From positions 8,145,501 to 8,209,500 of the forward strand of contig NC_084669.1 of assembly GCF_028389875.1 (NCBI RefSeq): a stretch of 64,000 nt of DNA, written 5' to 3'. The DNA comes from Rhea pennata. Its lineage: Eukaryota > Chordata > Aves > Rheiformes > Rheidae. The notes under the pieces were generated by a model that was given only the letters and a program-made list of their open reading frames with translations, was not told the DNA's origin and did not search any database. Position 1 is the stretch's first letter, and the number at the start of each line of letters is the position of its first letter. This document shows, one piece after another, positions 59,990 to 64,000 of this stretch. A program made the translations under genes and the position numbers.

Positions 59990-60045
59990 TTTGGACTAAA
60001 GTAGAGCATGGACTAACCTTGACTAGTCCATGCTCTACTTCCAAA
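59990..60045. repeat. Near-perfect hairpin (inverted repeat)
   Basis: AAGTAGAGCATGGACTA (59999-60015) and TAGTCCATGCTCTACTT (60024-60040) are exact reverse complements, 17 bp, around an 8-base loop. A further 6 bp (TTTGGA 59990-59995 with TCCAAA 60040-60045) can pair if four bases bulge. No family recognised. Confidence 0.95.
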
Positions 60046-60670
60046 CTCACAAGGGCTGAGAGACCATTTCCTGGTCTGTCCATTCCCCAACACTACTATT
60101 GTAGACACAGAGTTTATCATACTTTTGTTCTGGGGGCTGTGTGTTCAGGTCTCTGGCCTGTAAGCTCTTTTTTTCAAGTTCAGTGATTTCACAAGCCTTC
60201 TCAAGTCTATACCATGGCTTTATTATTCTCCTATTAGGTTTTCAAATTGATCTCTTAGGTATGGGGTCACAGAATGGAGGAGAGACAGCATGATGCCACT
60301 GCCAGTGTGTAAGTCTGAGATAAAATTCCAGTTCATCAAATCTTTTATAAAAGATGCAAGACTTGACACTTGCCAAATCTTGATCTTTTTCAGGTGAGTT
60401 TAGTAATCTGAAGTATTTATCTAGATCTTCTCAAAAATGAGGGAGAGTTCCTCTGGTCATGCTAAGAAGCAACTGTTCCCAGACCCAACAGGGAAGACTG
60501 GCCAGTTTTCCCTAAATCATGTTTTTTCAGGAGAGTAATTTTTATGGGACCATCTTCCTCTTTCTCATTAACTACATCAAGTTATTTCTATGTTTCTGGT
60601 TCTCCTTTTTAGCTATAAGAGATAGAAAACTACTTCTTCTGGACTCTGAGATTCTAGTATGTGTATATAT

Positions 60671-60688
60671 GTGTGTGTGTGTGTGTGT
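60671..60688 (+). repeat. (GT)9 microsatellite
   Basis: Nine GT units flanked by TATATA runs on both sides. Confidence 0.92.
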
Positions 60689-61750
60689 ATTAGTAAATAT
60701 ATATATTTAAAGTCAAATTTTAATTTCTGTTATCTGTAAAATAATTGATTTATTATAATAACTCTGTGTGTGTGTATTTTCATAGCAATTTGGCAATGTT
60801 CTGTTCTTTAACAAATGAATTAAATATGACAAAAGATTCAGTACTTTTTCATACTCCTTCATTTTTAGTTTAGATCTTTCAAACAGAATACTATATTAGT
60901 CCCAAATTATATTAATCAAGAGACAGTGAATGATAAACTTAAATATATTTTATACTTGGGCAAATCAGTTTGTTTTACATTCACCCTGCAAGAGCTGGTT
61001 TAGTCTCTTAATTCAGAGCTGTTGAGGGATTTGTTTAGTCCAAGAGGATTTGTATTGATTTCTGTTTCACTTTTTTTGGTGAGCTTTATTCTCATTTTGT
61101 TGTTCTATTGATTCTGAGTGCCCTAGTTGTTTGAGTTGTTATTACAAATTTTGCTACATTTATACTGTAATTCTATTAAAATAATCAAGAATTTACACTG
61201 TTTCATAGATACTAAAAATCTCAAATTGCAGCTAGTTTCCTGGAATCTAAAATATCTTTGAAAAAGGCTGACCATGTATTTCTTTTTTCAGATTTTTTTT
61301 CAGGCCTTTAGGTAAGCTAACATATATTATTTATTGATCCAATTTAGTTATTTGATACTACCAGTCATTTCATTTTTCTGAAATGTGTATGTGGAATGAT
61401 GGTATAAGTCAATGAATGTGTTTTCATGTCACAGATGAATATTTTTATGTATGAACTGAGCAACTATATAAATATGAGACCACTGAAGAAGAGATAAAAG
61501 AGTTTCTTGTAAATAAAAGCAACTGTAATTGTATGAAACTGAAATTCTTTTTCCTAGTTGATTAATCAATTTACACATAATATCAGCAAGGTTACCTAAA
61601 TGAATAAAATGACCAGCCCTCCTAGGAAATCCCAAATTACACCTTTTTCCAGCCTCTCAACCTGGAAATGGGACTATTTTAGCTGCTTCAGATATACAGC
61701 TTTTACTATTTTTCATATACCCTGGATTTGATCAAAGGGCACAAGCAACT

Positions 61751-61812
61751 GCTTAATTTTAAAGCAGTTAGTCCCATAGAAGTCAGAGGGACTAAGCTAT
61801 TTAAAATTAAGC
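61751..61812. repeat. Hairpin, likely ancient palindromic (MITE-like) element
   Basis: A 25-base left arm (61751-61775, starting GCTTAATTTTAAAGC) pairs with a right arm (61788-61812, ending TTTAAAATTAAGC) at 22 of 25 positions around a 12-base loop. The 'AGTCCCATAGAAGTCAGAGG' centre resembles a palindromic repeat seen widely in amniote genomes. Confidence 0.85.
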
Positions 61813-63911
61813 TCATCCTAAGAGGATTTCTCTCAGGGTAGAGAGAATAAAATTGATAAGGAAGTTAGCTCCAACAGGACTGGTTATTAGTGATGATAAT
61901 TTCAGCCTCTTAGGATTATTTTAGTTAACACAGCAGATCAGAATCTTTTTTGATACAAGTGCTACAGATCAAACCTTACCAGATTTCAAATCGCTGCTGT
62001 GTCAAAAAAGGGAAAACTTTCTCAGGCAGAACAGGTAAATTTCCAAAAAAGATTGATTTCTATCCTTTTACAGTTTTCTGAGAGACAGATACCACCTGTA
62101 GCTTGGAGGGCTCTGGCTGTAGAAAAATTAGTAAAGGAGGTATTAGCCATCCTCCTGAGCAGGAAGTGAAGTGAAAATTATTTGCATGTGCAGTTGCAAA
62201 TGATCAGATGATGATGGCAGACTGGGCTGAGGTTGAGTTCAGTGAATATTTTTATGTAGCCTTACTGTAAGCACCTGAATTATTAAGTCAGGTGCTAGCA
62301 GGGGGCTAGGATCTGATGGAGCAGTTATAGATCATACAGGCACAAATGAAGAAGATTCCTTACTCCATGGAAATTCTTGACCAATTCCCTAGAAATTCAG
62401 TCTTTCTATTTAGAATAGGATTTAGCAATTGCTGCCAAGTGCTGAAGCTGGCAGTCAGTATTTTCGGGGTTGTGGGAGAGGAGGAGTTTAGATACAATCA
62501 GAAATCAGGTACTAGGTAACAGAGCGGAGTGGCTTTCCTTTACTGGAGTCAGCTACTGATCAGTAGTTTTGGGAATAATTCTAAACTATCATCCAGTATT
62601 GCTATAGATGAACTGTCTCAGAGAGTTTGTTAAAGAATTACATTGTCAAGGCATAAATAACGACAGCTCCTTTTAAGCAATTCTTGATGGTAATATCAGT
62701 TTTTCTCTCAAATGAGACAACATTATTACCTTGAAAATAGGAGGAGAGTGCTTATTCTAAAAAAAATGGTACATAATGAATGGAGCTTGTAGTACAGGAA
62801 CTCTGCTGTATGTGTGCTGGATTGTGTATTGTCCGTTCACAGGTAAAACTGAGGAAACTTAGGATGGATATCTGTTGAACTTGAGGATAAGACGGAAAAA
62901 AACACCTTTAAAACAATAAAATTTGTTTTTAATGAAAAGTGAAGGGAAACAAACTCTAGTTTAACCAAAAAAAAAAAAAGAGTAATCCTTACAGAAGCTG
63001 AATGAAACGTCTTTAAAATATGCAAAGATTAGCTCCTATGACATTCTGTATGATATGTCACATATTATTCAATTGCCCGAAGACTTTTTTTGTGATAGTT
63101 TCTGGAAAATAAAAGGAATTGAATTATAGAAAATCAAATCCAGTGAGTTCACTGTGTTTTTTATAGAGAAGTTTCTAAACATTAGGTTAGTCTTTGTTTC
63201 TGAAGAGGACAAGCATGATAAAATTAATGAAGTACAAGAAAGTTGTGTTCCCTCCAACAGAAATCTTAAACTGATCATGAAAGTCAGAAACACAAATTTT
63301 CCTTGGCTTCTGTTCTGTTATTTATATTTGTGGCAGCTGCATACCACTCAGTCAGGGGCTCTGAAGTGAGCATTTTCAAACCCTTTAATTTCAAAAATGG
63401 AACTTCAAAATCTTTTTCTCTTTGTATGGTTACACAGATTGACTATTAAGAAATTTGAAATTAAGATTGATTTTTAGAGAAAAACACGATTTAATAGCTT
63501 TTCATGAAGAATTTGTGAGTGGACAAAATACAGTATTTACATAAAAGGATGCGTCTACATTCCCATTTTGTATTTGACTGACTGTTGGAGTTTAATTAAT
63601 TTAGCTCCTGACTACATAATCTTTTTCAGCTTTGAAGAAACTAATGATTAGTGCTAGTCCCACAAGTAGGCCTTTCTTATGCTAAAATGTATCTTCAAAA
63701 TGTTTCAGGTTCTTCTCCTTTCCATAAGAAATGGAATTCCCAGACATGTGGACAAAAGAAGTTAAAACAAATGAGAATTGAGGCTGTACATAAATGTGAG
63801 GACATTTGGCTATGTACAGAGTATAAAACTGCTTATTTAAAAGCATGGCTAATAATTATAAATTACATCTTTCAAACTAAACATTTAAAATATGTAGTGA
63901 AAGTGGCATAC

Positions 63912-64000
63912 CATTTGCAGAATTTCAATTTCTGTTCGAAAAGTCTCGCAGACATTTTCCCAATTATCATCTTTGTAATTTTCCAATTCTTTCTTAAGCC
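63912..64000 (-). CDS. CCDC172: CCDC172 internal exon, 5' end cut by window edge
   Basis: 89 nt: two bases, then 29 open codons (LKKELENYKDDNWENVCETF, then RTEIEILQM) ending at ATG|GTATGC, a plausible donor. The peptide is rich in K/E/L heptads, fitting a coiled coil. It matches the near-C-terminal LKKELE.YK...V.E..TEIEFL region of CCDC172 as I remember the human protein. The neighbour relation (CCDC172 then PNLIPRP3, same strand) is as in human. The following terminal exon, about a dozen codons, should lie left of 63912; I could not identify it. Confidence 0.72.

Larger units (their letters stand above)
56481..63911. other. Region expected to hold the CCDC172 3' end
   Basis: Contains a CR1 tail, two hairpins and microsatellites. 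The last short coding exon and 3' UTR of CCDC172 probably lie here, but no segment could be matched with confidence. Confidence 0.55.

Noticed and set aside
1..64000. CRISPR arrays, operons, tRNA or rRNA genes, intact proviruses
   Set aside because: None seen. The sequence is eukaryotic, and the only mobile elements recognised are non-LTR LINEs and SINE relics.

Overview
This window is vertebrate, most likely bird, nuclear DNA. It is AT-rich, genes are split into short exons with GT-AG introns, and there are no prokaryote-like open reading frames. The interspersed repeats are mainly CR1 LINEs ending in the ATTCTRTG-type octamer typical of bird genomes. No listed ORF longer than 60 aa is a gene by itself. 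Every real coding segment is an exon on the minus strand, which I assembled by hand from reading frame, splice sites, phase and family motifs.

Three genes are transcribed right to left. (1) At the right edge (63912-64000) is one exon of a coiled-coil gene that I recognise as CCDC172. (2) From 36945 to 18719 is a complete pancreatic-lipase-family gene of 12 coding exons. It totals 1398 nt, encodes 465 aa, and all exon phases agree. The Ser/Asp/His triad, all twelve conserved disulfide cysteines, the lid and the C-terminal PLAT domain are present. Sequence signatures and the CCDC172 neighbour point to PNLIPRP3. (3) From 4695 to beyond position 1 are the first four coding exons (152 codons) of a second, tandem lipase-family gene in the same orientation. 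Its remaining exons lie outside the window.

The human order on chromosome 10 is CCDC172, PNLIPRP3, PNLIP, PNLIPRP1, PNLIPRP2, all in one direction, so the block looks syntenic. The upstream member here (gene B) is PNLIPRP3-like. The downstream member (gene A) also resembles PNLIPRP3 in its third and fourth coding exons, so it may be a lineage-specific tandem duplicate rather than PNLIP. Both products should be secreted acylglycerol or phospholipid hydrolases, a role inferred from the family.

The rest is intron and intergenic DNA: about 14 kb between the lipase genes and about 27 kb between gene B and the CCDC172 exon. It holds young CR1 copies (about 17.6-18.6 kb and 20.4-21.3 kb, plus 3'-end fragments), much older CR1/L3 relics (55.4-56.5 kb, 41.7-42.0 kb, 21.3 kb), two MIR-like SINE relics, an 84-bp tandem duplication, several microsatellites and two long hairpins. 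I saw no CRISPR array, operon, rRNA, tRNA or intact provirus. The most useful points for follow-up are the lipase duplication, the divergent lid, the two CR1 direct repeats flanking the last two exons of gene B, and a near-perfect hairpin at 60.0 kb.
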